This document shows positions 1 to 8,549 of a stretch of DNA of 64,000 bases, in pieces. The notes under the pieces are model-generated. The model was not told the origin of the DNA. It did no database searches and was given only the letters and a program-made list of their open reading frames with translations. The stretch is from CAIKMD01 sp036501365 (GTDB lineage Bacteria > Pseudomonadota > Alphaproteobacteria > ATCC43930 > CGMCC-115725). The stretch lies in the NCBI GenBank assembly GCA_036501365.1, contig DASYAL010000009.1, forward strand, positions 21,433 through 85,432, given 5' to 3'. The position numbers and the translations under genes are program-made. Each line of letters starts with the position of its first letter. Position 1 is the stretch's first letter.

Positions 1-177
1 CGCGCGCGCGCCGCGTCGTCAACCAAATCATGGTTAGCGCGGCGCGGAAATTAAGGTCGAATTTGCTTCCGATTAACATAAAATTTGTGCTGTCCTTTCG
101 ACAACGGCGAGACGTCAGGCGTCACCGAGACGACGCTATCGCGCAAGCACTCAAAAGCCTCGCCGGGCGGAGGGCCC

Positions 178-630
178 ATGTCGTTCCGAGCCTACACTGC
201 CTCTATCGCGTATCTCGTGCTCGCGCTCAGCGCTTTTGCCTTGAGCGGCTCGACGCCGCTTATCGCGCAAGAGCTGCCCGCGGTCGCCGGCGCGGCAACG
301 GCCGAGCCGGCCACGCCGGAGCAGGCAGCCGCGTTGACGGGCGTCGCCTCGTGGTATGGCAAGCATTGGCAGGGCCGCAAAACCGCGAGCGGCACCCGCT
401 TCGATATTTCCAAGCTCACCGCCGCCAATCGCGACCTGCCGCTCAACACCCGCGTGCGGGTGACCAATCTGCTGAACGGTCTTTCCGTCGTGGTCTTGGT
501 CAACGACCGCGGCCCTTATGTCGGCGAGCGCGTGATGGATTTATCGGAAGCGGCGGCGAAGCGCCTCGGCATGATCAAGAGCGGGCTGGCGCCGGTCCGT
601 ATCGAGACGATCACGACGCAGGCTGCGTAG
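178..630 (+). CDS. rlpA: RlpA-like double-psi beta-barrel lipoprotein/transglycosylase
   Basis: A 150-residue exported protein of the septal/daughter-cell peptidoglycan lytic transglycosylase RlpA family. A hydrophobic signal-like segment spans about residues 9-29. The double-psi beta-barrel follows, with GVASWYG at 55-61, GRKTASG just after it, and NDRGPYVGERVMDLS at about 109-122; these are the hallmark blocks of the family. There is no C-terminal SPOR domain, so septal targeting through denuded glycan is not evident, and no clear lipobox is visible. The start is set by GGAGGG a few bases upstream of the ATG at 178; an in-frame upstream ATG at 85 would put 31 non-signal-like residues ahead of the signal segment. 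Family assignment is strong; enzymatic activity is inferred. Confidence 0.85.
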   Translation: MSFRAYTASIAYLVLALSAFALSGSTPLIAQELPAVAGAATAEPATPEQAAALTGVASWYGKHWQGRKTASGTRFDISKLTAANRDLPLNTRVRVTNLLNGLSVVVLVNDRGPYVGERVMDLSEAAAKRLGMIKSGLAPVRIETITTQAA

Positions 631-645
631 CCGGAGACGCGCGCC

Positions 646-2469
646 CTACTCCACCGTCACGCTCTTGGCGAGGTTGCGCGGCTGATCGACATCGGTGCCC
701 TTGGCCACCGCGACGTGATAGGCCAAGAGCTGCGCCGGGATCGCGTAGAGCAGCGGCGCGACGAACGGATCGCAGCTCGGCACCTCGATCGCCTCGGTGA
801 GCTGGCCGTCGAGCCGCGCCAGCCCTTCGCGGTCGGAGATCGCGACCACCTTGCCGCCGCGCGCCAGCACTTCTTGCACGTTCGACAGCGTCTTCTCGAA
901 CAGCGCATCGCGCGGGATCAGCACGACGATCGGCACCCGATCGTCGATCAAGGCGATCGGCCCGTGCTTCATCTCGCCGGCGGCATAGCCCTCGGCGTGG
1001 ATGTAGGAGATCTCCTTGAGCTTCAGCGCGCCTTCGAGCGCCAGCGGATAGCAGGTGCCGCGGCCGAGATAGAGCACGTCGCGCGCTTCGGCGAACCACG
1101 CCGCCATCTTCTCGATGCGCTCGTCGTGGTTCAGCACCTCGGCGGCGCGCGACGGCACCTCGGTAAGCGCGGTCGAGAGCGCCGCTTCTTTCTCTTTGTC
1201 GATCGCCCCGCGCGCGCGGGCGAGCGCGATCGAAAGGCAGGCGAGCACGACGAGCTGCGTCGTGAAGGCCTTGGTCGACGCGACCCCGATCTCTGGCCCG
1301 GCGAGGGTCGCCAGCACCGCGTCGGCCTCGCGCGCGATCGAGCTTTCCGGCTGGTTCACTAATGCGACAATGTGCTGCTTCTGGCTCTTGGCATAGCGCA
1401 GCGCCGCCAGCGTGTCGGCGGTCTCGCCGCTTTGTGAGATGAACAGCGCGAGCCCGCCTTTCGGCATCGCCGGCGCGCGATAGCGGAATTCCGAGGCGAT
1501 ATCGACCTCGCAGGAGATTCGCGCCAGCTGCTCGATCCAGTATTTGGCGATGAGACCGGCGTGGTACGACGTGCCGCAAGCGATCACGGTCACATGCTCG
1601 ATCTTCGCCAGATCGAACGGCAGATGCGGCAGATGCACCGAGCGCGTCACCGGGTTGAAATGCGCCATCAGCGTGTCGCCGATCACCGCCGGCTGCTCGA
1701 AGATCTCCTTCTTCATGAAGTGACGGTGATTGCCCTTGCCGATCGCCGCGCCGGTGAGCGCGGTCTCTTTGATCTCGCGCTCGACGCGCCGGCCGCCGGC
1801 ATCGCGGATCGCGGCGCCCGAAGCGGTCACGACCGCCCAGTCGCCTTCCTCGAGATAGAGGATGCGGCGCGTCAGCGGCGCCAAGGCCAGCGCATCCGAG
1901 CCGACATACATCTCGCCGTCGCCGAAGCCGATGGCGAGCGGCGAGCCGCGCCGCGCGCAGACCAAGAGATCGCGATGGCCGGCAAAGAGCATCACCAGGG
2001 CGAAGGCGCCTTCGAGCCGCTTCAAGGTCTGCTCGACCGCCTGCTCCGGCGACGCGCCCTCGCGCAGATAGCGCGTCACCATCAGCGCCACGACCTCGGT
2101 GTCGGTCTGGCTCTCGAAGGTGAAGCCGAGCCCGGTGAGCTCGGCCTTCAACGCCTGGAAATTCTCGACGATGCCGTTATGGACGACCGCGACCTCGCGC
2201 GTCGCGATCGGATGGGCGTTGCGCTCCGACGGCACGCCATGCGTCGCCCAGCGGGTATGGCCGATGCCGATCTTGCCCTGGACCGGCTGGCGCTCGATCA
2301 GCGCCGCGAGCGCCGCGAGCTTGCCCTCGGCGCGGCGGCGCTCGATCGCGCCGTCGACCAGGGTGGCGATGCCGGCGCTGTCATAGCCGCGATATTCGAG
2401 GCGCCGCAGCCCGTCGATGAGCAGCGGCGCGACGTCTTGCCGACCGATGATGCCGACGATGCCGCACAT
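646..2469 (-). CDS. glmS: Glutamine--fructose-6-phosphate aminotransferase (isomerizing)
   Basis: A 607-residue, full-length GlmS that makes glucosamine-6-phosphate from fructose-6-phosphate and glutamine, the entry step to UDP-GlcNAc for peptidoglycan and lipid A. The N-terminal Ntn-type glutaminase domain begins MCGIVGI, with Cys2 as nucleophile, followed by RRLEYRGYDSAG. Two SIS sugar-isomerase domains follow, including CGTSYHAG and SQSGETADT in the first. The C-terminus ends PRNLAKSVTVE, the typical GlmS tail. It lies 134 bp downstream of glmU on the same strand, so the two consecutive UDP-GlcNAc steps are probably co-regulated. No glmS ribozyme-like structure was recognised upstream. Confidence 0.97.
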   Translation of the reverse strand: MCGIVGIIGRQDVAPLLIDGLRRLEYRGYDSAGIATLVDGAIERRRAEGKLAALAALIERQPVQGKIGIGHTRWATHGVPSERNAHPIATREVAVVHNGIVENFQALKAELTGLGFTFESQTDTEVVALMVTRYLREGASPEQAVEQTLKRLEGAFALVMLFAGHRDLLVCARRGSPLAIGFGDGEMYVGSDALALAPLTRRILYLEEGDWAVVTASGAAIRDAGGRRVEREIKETALTGAAIGKGNHRHFMKKEIFEQPAVIGDTLMAHFNPVTRSVHLPHLPFDLAKIEHVTVIACGTSYHAGLIAKYWIEQLARISCEVDIASEFRYRAPAMPKGGLALFISQSGETADTLAALRYAKSQKQHIVALVNQPESSIAREADAVLATLAGPEIGVASTKAFTTQLVVLACLSIALARARGAIDKEKEAALSTALTEVPSRAAEVLNHDERIEKMAAWFAEARDVLYLGRGTCYPLALEGALKLKEISYIHAEGYAAGEMKHGPIALIDDRVPIVVLIPRDALFEKTLSNVQEVLARGGKVVAISDREGLARLDGQLTEAIEVPSCDPFVAPLLYAIPAQLLAYHVAVAKGTDVDQPRNLAKSVTVE

Positions 2470-2493
2470 TTAGGCTGGACCCAAAACTGCTCC

Positions 2494-2572
2494 GTCATGC
2501 CCGGACTTGTTCCGGGCATCCACGTGTTGGCGGCACACCCGTGGATGGCCGGGACGAGCCCGGCCATGACGA
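2494..2572. repeat. Intergenic palindromic repeat, alphaproteobacterial REP-like
   Basis: Two hairpin-forming modules lie side by side between glmU and glmS. One is built on ATGCCCGGA/TCCGGGCAT (2497-2518) and the other on GGCCGGGACGAGCCCGGCC (2547-2565). The unit begins and ends with GTCATG/CATGAC. Sequences of this type are scattered in intergenic regions of many alphaproteobacteria and are often mis-called as short proteins. It could act as an attenuator or mRNA-end stabiliser between the two genes; that is inference. Confidence 0.75.
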
Positions 2573-2603
2573 TGAAAGTAAGGCGCGCTGTTCATGCCCG
2601 AGC

Positions 2604-3962
2604 TCACCGCTTCTTCTTGCCCGGCTTCGTCGCGCCGCGCTTGGCGGCTTTCCACGCAGCGGCGCGGCCTTCCTTCACCACCTGGCGGCCGCGGCCCAAG
2701 GCCAGCGCGTCCGCCGGCACGTCCTCAGTGATGACCGAACCGGCGCCGATCATCGCGCCGTCGCCGATCTTGACCGGCGCGACGAGCGCGGCATTGGTGC
2801 CGACGAAGACGTCCTTGCCGATCTCGGTGCGATGCTTGTCGACGCCGTCGTAATTGCAGGTGATGGTGCCGGCGCCGATATTGGTGCCTTCGCCGACCGA
2901 AGCATCGCCGAGATAAGCGAGGTGATTGGCCTTGACGCCGGCGGCGAGCTTGGCGTTCTTCACCTCGACGAAATTGCCGATATGGACGCCCGCGGCCAGC
3001 TCCGCCCCGGGCCGCAGCCGCGCGAAGGGCCCCAAGATCGCGCGGTCGCCGACCTTGGCGCCGGCGAGATGACAGAAAGCCGGGATCGTCACGCCCTCGC
3101 CGATCGCGACCTCCGGCCCGAAGACGACGAACGGCCCGACCACGCAATCGCGGCCGAGCTTGGTGTCGGCGCTCATGAACACGGTCTCGGGCGCGGTAAA
3201 TGTCACGCCATGCGCCATCGCCGCGGCGCGCAACCGCTGCTGCATCGCGCCTTCCGCCGCGGCGAGCTCGGCGCGGCTGTTGACGCCGAGCAGCTCTTGG
3301 GTCGGCGACTCGATCGTGGCGCAAGCAAGGCCGCGCGCGCGCGCGATGCCGACGATGTCGGTGAGATAGTATTCGTGCTTGGCGTTGCTGGTGCCGACCG
3401 CGTCGATCAGCGGCCAGAGCTGCTGGCCCTCGATCGCCATCACGCCCGAATTGCACAGGCCGATGCGGAGCTGCTCGGCGCTCGCATCCTTCGCCTCGAC
3501 GATCGCCTCGAGCACGCCATTCTTGTCGAGCACCAGCCGGCCATAGGCGCCCGGCTCCGCGGGGCGCATGCCGATCACCGCGACCGCGGCTTGGGCGCGG
3601 CGGCGTTCGTCGAGCAGCTTTTCGAGCGTCTCGGTCCGGAGCAGCGGCGTGTCGCCATAGAGCACCAGCACCTCGCCGGCAAAGCCGTCGAGCGCGCCGC
3701 GCGCCGCCGCGACCGCATCGGCGGTGCCGCGCTGCAAAGGCTGGATCGCCGCCGGGACCGGCGCGACCGCCTGGGCGACCGCGTCCATATCGGGGCCGAT
3801 CACCGCGATCATGCGCTTGGGCTTCAGGGCCTCAGCCGCGGCGATGGCATGGCCGATCATCGGCCGGTTGGCGATCTCGTGCAGCACCTTCGGCCGCGCC
3901 GAATTCATGCGCGTCCCCTGCCCCGCGGCAAGGATCAAGACGGCGAGCGGCGGGCTGGTCAT
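2604..3962 (-). CDS. glmU: Bifunctional GlcNAc-1-P uridylyltransferase / GlcN-1-P acetyltransferase
   Basis: A 452-residue GlmU catalysing the last two steps to UDP-GlcNAc. The N-terminal nucleotidyltransferase domain carries LAAGQGTRMNSARPKVLHE, matching the family signature L-x-x-G-x-G-T-x-M-x-S-x-x-P-K. The C-terminal left-handed beta-helix acetyltransferase domain shows hexapeptide repeats and the conserved stretch GEGTNIGAGTITCNYDG. The tail is lysine/arginine rich (GATKPGKKKR). It precedes glmS on the same strand. Length and all signature blocks are intact. Confidence 0.96.
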   Translation of the reverse strand: MTSPPLAVLILAAGQGTRMNSARPKVLHEIANRPMIGHAIAAAEALKPKRMIAVIGPDMDAVAQAVAPVPAAIQPLQRGTADAVAAARGALDGFAGEVLVLYGDTPLLRTETLEKLLDERRRAQAAVAVIGMRPAEPGAYGRLVLDKNGVLEAIVEAKDASAEQLRIGLCNSGVMAIEGQQLWPLIDAVGTSNAKHEYYLTDIVGIARARGLACATIESPTQELLGVNSRAELAAAEGAMQQRLRAAAMAHGVTFTAPETVFMSADTKLGRDCVVGPFVVFGPEVAIGEGVTIPAFCHLAGAKVGDRAILGPFARLRPGAELAAGVHIGNFVEVKNAKLAAGVKANHLAYLGDASVGEGTNIGAGTITCNYDGVDKHRTEIGKDVFVGTNAALVAPVKIGDGAMIGAGSVITEDVPADALALGRGRQVVKEGRAAAWKAAKRGATKPGKKKR

Positions 3963-4152
3963 CGAGGCGGCAGCGATCGTGTCATGGGTTAAGCGCTACC
4001 ATAGCATGCTGCCCGAAGATGGTAAAAATTCGTTAAAAATCATGAACATGTTGGGCGCGGGGCGCGGGTGCAGGTAGCGAATCGTTAACCGTGGCGGACT
4101 AGCCTGCCCAGCAAGCCGCGGGCCGTCAGCCGCCCGTCTTGGAGTGCCGCTC

Positions 4153-4434
4153 ATGCCGCGTTTCAAAGTCGCCCATCTCAACGAACAGGGCCAAGACATG
4201 GTGATCATCCCGGTCGATGCCAGCTTCGGGCAGAAATCGCCGCCGGAGCAGCAGGCGATCATCGGCAACCTGCAGCAGCATGCCCGGGAAGCCGGGCTCA
4301 AGGGCACCGTCGTTCCGATGTGGGACATCAACGGCACGACCTATTTTACCGCGCCGGGCCCCTGGCATCCGTTCTTCCAGCACATCACGCTGAAGCAGGT
4401 CTGGGCGAACGTCAATAAAGAGATCGCCTGGTAA
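4153..4434 (+). CDS. Conserved small hypothetical protein
   Basis: A 93-residue protein beginning MPRFKVAHLNEQGQDM. No membrane segment or signal peptide is visible; the composition is that of a small soluble alpha/beta protein, with a tryptophan-rich second half (MWDINGTTYF, WHPFFQHI, KQVWANVNKEIAW). The start is set by GGAG at 4140-4143 and the ATG nine bases on; a GTG at 4144 would overlap the ribosome-binding site. The reading frame looks genuinely coding and it sits between convergent and divergent neighbours as a single gene. Function not recognised. Confidence 0.65.
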   Translation: MPRFKVAHLNEQGQDMVIIPVDASFGQKSPPEQQAIIGNLQQHAREAGLKGTVVPMWDINGTTYFTAPGPWHPFFQHITLKQVWANVNKEIAW

Positions 4435-4440
4435 CGGCAG

Positions 4441-5379
4441 CTAGATCCGCCGTACCCGCCCCGGCACGCCGAGCGCGCAATCGAGCGCGGCGCGATCCCA
4501 CTTGCCGCATTCCGCGGCGGCGTCGTAGGTCGCGGCGAGGAAATCCAAGAGCAGCGCGTCGGGATCGTCGGCCGCGCGCACCGCGTCGTAAGGCAGGATG
4601 AACTCGCCGAGCGCCGGATCGAACGCCGCGCCCTTCGGCATCGCCCGGTCGCGGAATCCCTTCGGCTCCGGATAGGCGTAAGAATAGAAAGCCGCGCGCG
4701 GGAAGGCGTCGTTGCCCGGCCAGAAGCCGGCGCTCGACACCTCATGCGAATAGGCCTCGCGCGCGACCGCGTCGGGCAGGCCCGGCACGCCGCCGGGATG
4801 CGGCGGTGCGCGGCGGCCGGAGAAGCGCGTCACCGCGAGATCGAAGCTGCCCCAGAAGAAATGCACCGGGCTGACCTTGCCGAGGAAGCTGGTGCGGAAG
4901 AGCCTGAACACGCGGTCGATCTGGATGAGCGCGCGCCAGAAATCATGCGCCGCCGCGGCGTCGTAGGCGCGGTGCACGCGATCTTCGGAGAAGCGGATCG
5001 GATTCGCCATCTCGCTCGGCAGTTGGTTGATAAGCGCCTCGATGTCGAGGCGCTGCATGATCGCCGCGACATCGCGATAGACATCGGCGATCGGCTGCGG
5101 CGCGAGCGGCAGCGTCTCGATCTCGCCGCGGCTGGTGCGGAAGACGAGGCGCTGGTCGATGAGATCGAAGTCGATCTCGAGGATCTCCCGGCCGATCGGG
5201 ATCGGCGAGGTCGCGAGCCCGCGCGCGCCGACATAGAGCGGCACCTGCCAGGAGTGATTGAGCCAGGGCGTCAGCGCGAGACGCAGCTTGCCGACGATCT
5301 GCGCGCGCAGCTGCAGCGCCAGCGCGGTGTCGCGCCAGCGCGGATAGGCGAGATCAGGCCAGAGATCGTTTCGCGTCAT
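4441..5379 (-). CDS. DUF5996 family protein
   Basis: A 312-residue soluble protein beginning MTRNDLWPDLAYPRWRDT. The order of blocks (WPDLAYxxWxDT start, LTPWLNHSWQVPLYV, EIDFDLIDQRL, HFFWGSFDLAVTRFSGRRAP, EAYSHEVSSAGFWPG, FYSYAYPEP, LPYDAVR, LLDFLAATYDAAA) is the pattern I associate with DUF5996. No enzymatic function is established as far as I know. The ATG at 5379 is preceded by GGGAGG on the coding strand; a longer in-frame reading to 5679 overlaps the decayed barrel gene and is not supported. It is convergent with the gene at 4153-4434. Confidence 0.8.
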   Translation of the reverse strand: MTRNDLWPDLAYPRWRDTALALQLRAQIVGKLRLALTPWLNHSWQVPLYVGARGLATSPIPIGREILEIDFDLIDQRLVFRTSRGEIETLPLAPQPIADVYRDVAAIMQRLDIEALINQLPSEMANPIRFSEDRVHRAYDAAAAHDFWRALIQIDRVFRLFRTSFLGKVSPVHFFWGSFDLAVTRFSGRRAPPHPGGVPGLPDAVAREAYSHEVSSAGFWPGNDAFPRAAFYSYAYPEPKGFRDRAMPKGAAFDPALGEFILPYDAVRAADDPDALLLDFLAATYDAAAECGKWDRAALDCALGVPGRVRRI

Positions 5380-5426
5380 GACGCGCCTCCCGCGAGCCGT
5401 CGAGGCGGCAATCATAGGGCAAAAGA

Positions 5427-5450
5427 AAAGCCCCGCCGAAGCGGGGCTTT
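5427..5450 (-). terminator. Rho-independent terminator
   Basis: A perfect 10-bp stem (AAAGCCCCGC/GCGGGGCTTT) with a CGAA loop. Read on the minus strand, the hairpin is followed by TTTTCTTTTG, a U-rich run, so it terminates minus-strand transcription coming from the decayed outer-membrane gene at 5478-5800. It also isolates the DUF5996 gene. Confidence 0.85.
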
Positions 5451-5477
5451 CCGCTAACGATGCGTGGCCGCTGGCGC

Positions 5478-5800
5478 TTAGAAATGCCAGGTCAGGTTGG
5501 CGGTCAGCACATGGCCGATGAAGTTGCCATTCGCGGCGGCGAAGCCGGTGCCGCCGCTGTTGCTCGCCGTGTTGATGAACAGCAGGCGATAGCGGCCGCC
5601 GACCGTGAGCTGCGGCGAGAGCGCGTAATCGACGCCGATGATGCCGTTGGGGCGAAATCGGTTTCGGTCGAGCTCGCATTGAGCGTCGCCGTGGCCCCGC
5701 CGGCGCTGATGCTGTTCAGCGTCTCGTTGAGATTGGAGAAGCCGACGCCGGCGCCGAGATAGGGCGTATCGGTTGCGTCCCCGCTTCGACCCGCCAAGCG
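5478..5800 (-). pseudogene. Outer-membrane beta-barrel protein remnant (frameshifted)
   Basis: The minus strand encodes TPYLGAGVGFSNLNETLNS in one frame and, after a shift at a CCCC run near 5653, GIIGVDYALSPQLTVGGRYR and a last strand ending LTANLTWHF-stop in another. Alternating hydrophobic residues and a terminal aromatic residue are typical of OmpA/Omp25-type eight-stranded barrels. The N-terminal half and signal peptide are missing: upstream sequence (5800-5974) shows no related coding. The intact terminator immediately downstream suggests recent loss. A sequencing error could explain the frameshift but not the missing N-terminus. Confidence 0.7.
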
Positions 5801-5974
5801 ATTGAATTTGCTGCTTTGTGACAATTCAGCAACGGATTGTTGCCGGTGCGATGCCTTACACACGTAAACGGAGAAGATGTTGCGGGCAACTTCAATCGAC
5901 GGCGCGTTCGATGGCCGCATTCGGCGTCACGAAATCGTCAGCGGCGACGCGCATGATCCGCCGCGATGGGGTCC

Positions 5975-6145
5975 ATGCTTGATCCGCGCGAGCTTCGCGA
6001 GCATGCCGCGCGATGCCGCGGCATCGCCAGCATCCGCACCGTCGGCGGCCAGGCGGCCGACCGCCGCTTGCTCGAGCTTGCCGCACGCCTCGAAAAGCTC
6101 GCCGATCGGATCGAGCAGGTGATGAAGGAATCCGAACTCAGTTGA
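5975..6145 (+). CDS. Small helical conserved hypothetical protein
   Basis: A 56-residue protein beginning MLDPRELREHAARCRGIA, with a long charged helix ending LEKLADRIEQVMKESELS. The start LDPxELRExAxRCR followed by a leucine-heptad helix resembles very short alphaproteobacterial proteins of unknown role. The stop overlaps the last 8 bases of the convergent gene 6138-6350. Supported by codon usage and the coherent amphipathic helix; no function assigned. Confidence 0.5.
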   Translation: MLDPRELREHAARCRGIASIRTVGGQAADRRLLELAARLEKLADRIEQVMKESELS

Positions 6146-6350
6146 TCGCGATTTGCGCCGGGCGCGGCGGCGCGCGGCGCTCGACGGCTTTGCCCGAAAG
6201 CCGATCGAAGACGATCACGCTCTTGAATGCCGGTTGCGCCAAGCGCGCGGCACTATCATGCGCGTCGCTGGCGGTCGCGAAGGTCATGCCGACGTCGCGG
6301 CCTTCGACGCGGATGCCGAAACCCGTGGGTCCTGCCTTCGACGACGCCAT
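6138..6350 (-). CDS. Small hypothetical protein
   Basis: A 70-residue protein beginning MASSKAGPTGFGIRVEGRD. The middle (GMTFATASDAHDSAARLAQPAFKSVIVFDR) reads as a small alpha/beta fold, and the C-terminus is basic. The ATG at 6350 is preceded by GAGGGGG on the coding strand, a strong ribosome-binding site. It is convergent with the 56-residue gene. No family recognised beyond the impression of a short alphaproteobacterial orphan. Confidence 0.55.
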   Translation of the reverse strand: MASSKAGPTGFGIRVEGRDVGMTFATASDAHDSAARLAQPAFKSVIVFDRLSGKAVERRAPPRPAQIAIN

Positions 6351-6471
6351 GAACAGCCCCCTCGATTTTTATGGATAGTACGGTCTCCCTCGGCGCCTTG
6401 CACGCCGAAGTTGCGATCGGCCCGGCTTATCCCCTAGAAACGCGGCGCGATCGCTGCGAGGGAGACAAGCG

Positions 6472-7170
6472 ATGATCGTGATCCGCCCGCGCGAGAACCG
6501 CGGCAAGACGGTGCTCGGCTGGCTCGACAGCCGGCACACTTTCTCGTTCGGCGATTACGCCGATCCCGACCATATGGGCTTCCGCGCGCTGCGCGTGATC
6601 AACGAGGATCGCGTCATCCCCGGCGCCGGCTTTCCGCCGCATGCGCATCGCGACATGGAGATTGTGACCTATGTCCTCGACGGCGCGATCGAGCACAAGG
6701 ACACGCTCGGCAACAGCTCGGTGATCCGGCCCGGCGAGGTGCAGCGCATGAGCGCCGGCACCGGCATCCGCCACAGCGAATACAATCCGTCGCAAAACGA
6801 ACGTGTGCATTTCCTCCAGATTTGGATCCTGCCCGAGAAAGAAGGCATCGCGCCGGGCTACGAGCAGCGCGATTTCCCCGCGGCAGAAAAACGCGGCCGC
6901 TGGCGCCTCGTCGCCTCGCCGGACGGCCGCGAGGGCAGCGTCGCCGTGCATCAGGACGCCGATCTCTATGCGAGCCTCTTGCGCGCGGGCGAGACGCTCG
7001 ATTTCGCGCTGCGCCCCGGACGCTATGCCTGGCTGCAGATCGCGCGCGGCCAGGCGCGGCTCGAAGACGGCGTGATGAAGGAAGGCGATGGCGCGGCGAT
7101 CGGCCAGGAAGCGCGCATCGCCGTCACCGCCGAGGCCGACAGCGAGCTGCTGCTGTTCGATCTCGCGTGA
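6472..7170 (+). CDS. Pirin family protein (YhhW-like bicupin)
   Basis: A 232-residue pirin. The N-terminal cupin has PPHAHRDMEIVTYVLDG, with the two metal-binding histidines of the H-x-H pair, and then GEVQRMSAGTGIRHSEYN supplying the further histidine and a conserved glutamate nearby. The shorter C-terminal cupin (about residues 140-232) lacks an obvious metal site, as in YhhW-type pirins. Homologues bind a single metal and some show quercetinase-type dioxygenase activity; the substrate here is unknown. GGGAG lies a few bases before the ATG. It stands alone between the small genes and the ferritin-like gene. Confidence 0.9.
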   Translation: MIVIRPRENRGKTVLGWLDSRHTFSFGDYADPDHMGFRALRVINEDRVIPGAGFPPHAHRDMEIVTYVLDGAIEHKDTLGNSSVIRPGEVQRMSAGTGIRHSEYNPSQNERVHFLQIWILPEKEGIAPGYEQRDFPAAEKRGRWRLVASPDGREGSVAVHQDADLYASLLRAGETLDFALRPGRYAWLQIARGQARLEDGVMKEGDGAAIGQEARIAVTAEADSELLLFDLA

Positions 7171-7308
7171 TGCTGTCCATCACCGCCTTCGCGCCAAGCC
7201 TTGCCGCGACCTAGGCCCGCGTCCGGGGACGAGACGACGCGGAACAAGGTTCTCGCGCCAGCAGTTAAAGGCGTGGACTGCGACCATCCCTCGAGAAAGG
7301 ATCTTTCC

Positions 7309-7872
7309 ATGGCGACCGAAGGTGCATTTCTCAGCGACGTCAAAACCTTGCGCGAGCGCGCGCGGCAGAGCCTCGACAAGGGCGCGGTGACCCCGGCCTA
7401 TAAGGGCGATCCAGCCAAGACCATCGAGATTCTGCAAAGCGTGCTCGCGACCGAGCTGGTCTGCGTGCTGCGCTACACCTTCCACGCGATCGCCGCGACC
7501 GGCATCTCGAGCGAAGGCGTCAAAAAGGAATTCGCCCAGCATGCGACCGAAGAGCAAGAACACATGATGACGGTGGCGGAGCGCATCAACCAGCTCGGCG
7601 GCAAGCCGAACTTCAACCCCGAAGGCCTGTTGTCGCGCTCGGCCTCGCAATATGTCGAGGGCGCCAACCTCGTCGACATGATCAAGGAGAACCTTATCGC
7701 CGAGCGCATCGCGGTCGATCACTATCGCGAGCTCATCCGCTATTTCGGCGACAACGACCCGGCGACGCGCGTGATGATCGAGGGCATCCTCGCGGTCGAG
7801 GAAGAGCATGCCAACGACATGCACGACCTCTTGGTTGCGCATGAAGGCCGGCCGATGCTCGGGCAGCACTAG
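7309..7872 (+). CDS. Ferritin-like (bacterioferritin-type) protein
   Basis: A 187-residue four-helix-bundle protein. Di-iron ligands of the bacterioferritin type are visible in order: Glu in ATELVCVLRYTFHAI, E-x-x-H in TEEQEHM, Glu in AERIAVDHYRE, and E-x-x-H in VEEEHAND. The residue at the usual heme-binding methionine position, directly after the first E of E-x-x-H, is Gln, so heme binding is doubtful. Probably iron storage or detoxification in the cytoplasm. The ATG at 7309 follows GAGAAAGGA; upstream in-frame starts lack this. The last bases overlap the convergent aquaporin gene's end by 4 bp. Confidence 0.85.
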   Translation: MATEGAFLSDVKTLRERARQSLDKGAVTPAYKGDPAKTIEILQSVLATELVCVLRYTFHAIAATGISSEGVKKEFAQHATEEQEHMMTVAERINQLGGKPNFNPEGLLSRSASQYVEGANLVDMIKENLIAERIAVDHYRELIRYFGDNDPATRVMIEGILAVEEEHANDMHDLLVAHEGRPMLGQH

Positions 7873-8549
7873 GCATCGCCGCTTGCTCTCGCATCGAGCA
7901 GCCAGGCGAAGACGACGAGCGCGCAGGCTCCGCCCGCCAGCTCGGCGAGAACGAACGCCAATACGTGGTTGGGCTCGATGCCGGCGAAAGTATCGGTCAG
8001 CGCCCGGGCCACGGTGACCGCCGGATTGGCGAAGGATGTCGAGGACGTGAACCAATAAGCGCCGGTGATATAGGCGGCAACGCCGTAAGGGATCGATGCC
8101 GGCGCATGCCGGCTCGCGCTGAGGATCAAGCCGATCAGGCCAAAGGTCGCGATGAACTCGCCGAGCCATTCGCCGACGGTGCCGCGCGCATGGGCCGAGG
8201 TTTCGAGGATCGGCAACCCGAACATCGCGTGCGCGACCCACACGCCGGCGACCGCGCCGATGAATTGCGCCGGTATGTAGAGCAAGGCGGCGTCGCGGCC
8301 GACCTCGCCGCGCGCCGCGCAAGCAAGCGTCACCACCGGATTGAAATGCGCGCCCGAGATCGGGCCGAAAGTGAGAATGAGGGCGACGAGCGCGCCGCCG
8401 GTGGCAATCGCGTTTGCCAGCAAGGCGAGCGCCGTATTACCGCCGGCGAGACGTTCGGCCATGATGCCCGAGCCGACCACCGCCGCCAGCAGGAACGCCG
8501 TGCCGAGCGCTTCGGCAACGGCACGGCGCCACAAACCGCGCCGGCTCAT
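7869..8549 (-). CDS. aqpS: Aquaglyceroporin (MIP family) of the arsenic operon
   Basis: A 226-residue six-helix channel with both NPA signatures: HFNPVVT in the first half-helix loop (NPV variant) and FANPAVT in the second. It is the last gene of the minus-strand arsR-grxB-arsC-aqpS operon, and its ATG overlaps the arsC stop as ATGA. In Sinorhizobium meliloti, AqpS replaces the ArsB/Acr3 pump and lets arsenite made by ArsC leave the cell down its gradient; the position here supports the same role. Substrate assignment rests on context rather than pore residues. Confidence 0.88.
   Translation of the reverse strand: MSRRGLWRRAVAEALGTAFLLAAVVGSGIMAERLAGGNTALALLANAIATGGALVALILTFGPISGAHFNPVVTLACAARGEVGRDAALLYIPAQFIGAVAGVWVAHAMFGLPILETSAHARGTVGEWLGEFIATFGLIGLILSASRHAPASIPYGVAAYITGAYWFTSSTSFANPAVTVARALTDTFAGIEPNHVLAFVLAELAGGACALVVFAWLLDARASGDA

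Noticed and set aside
2470..2655. Short frames reading GLVPGIH and ARPGHPR in the glmU-glmS gap
   Set aside because: These are translations of the interspersed palindromic repeat, a frequent false gene call.
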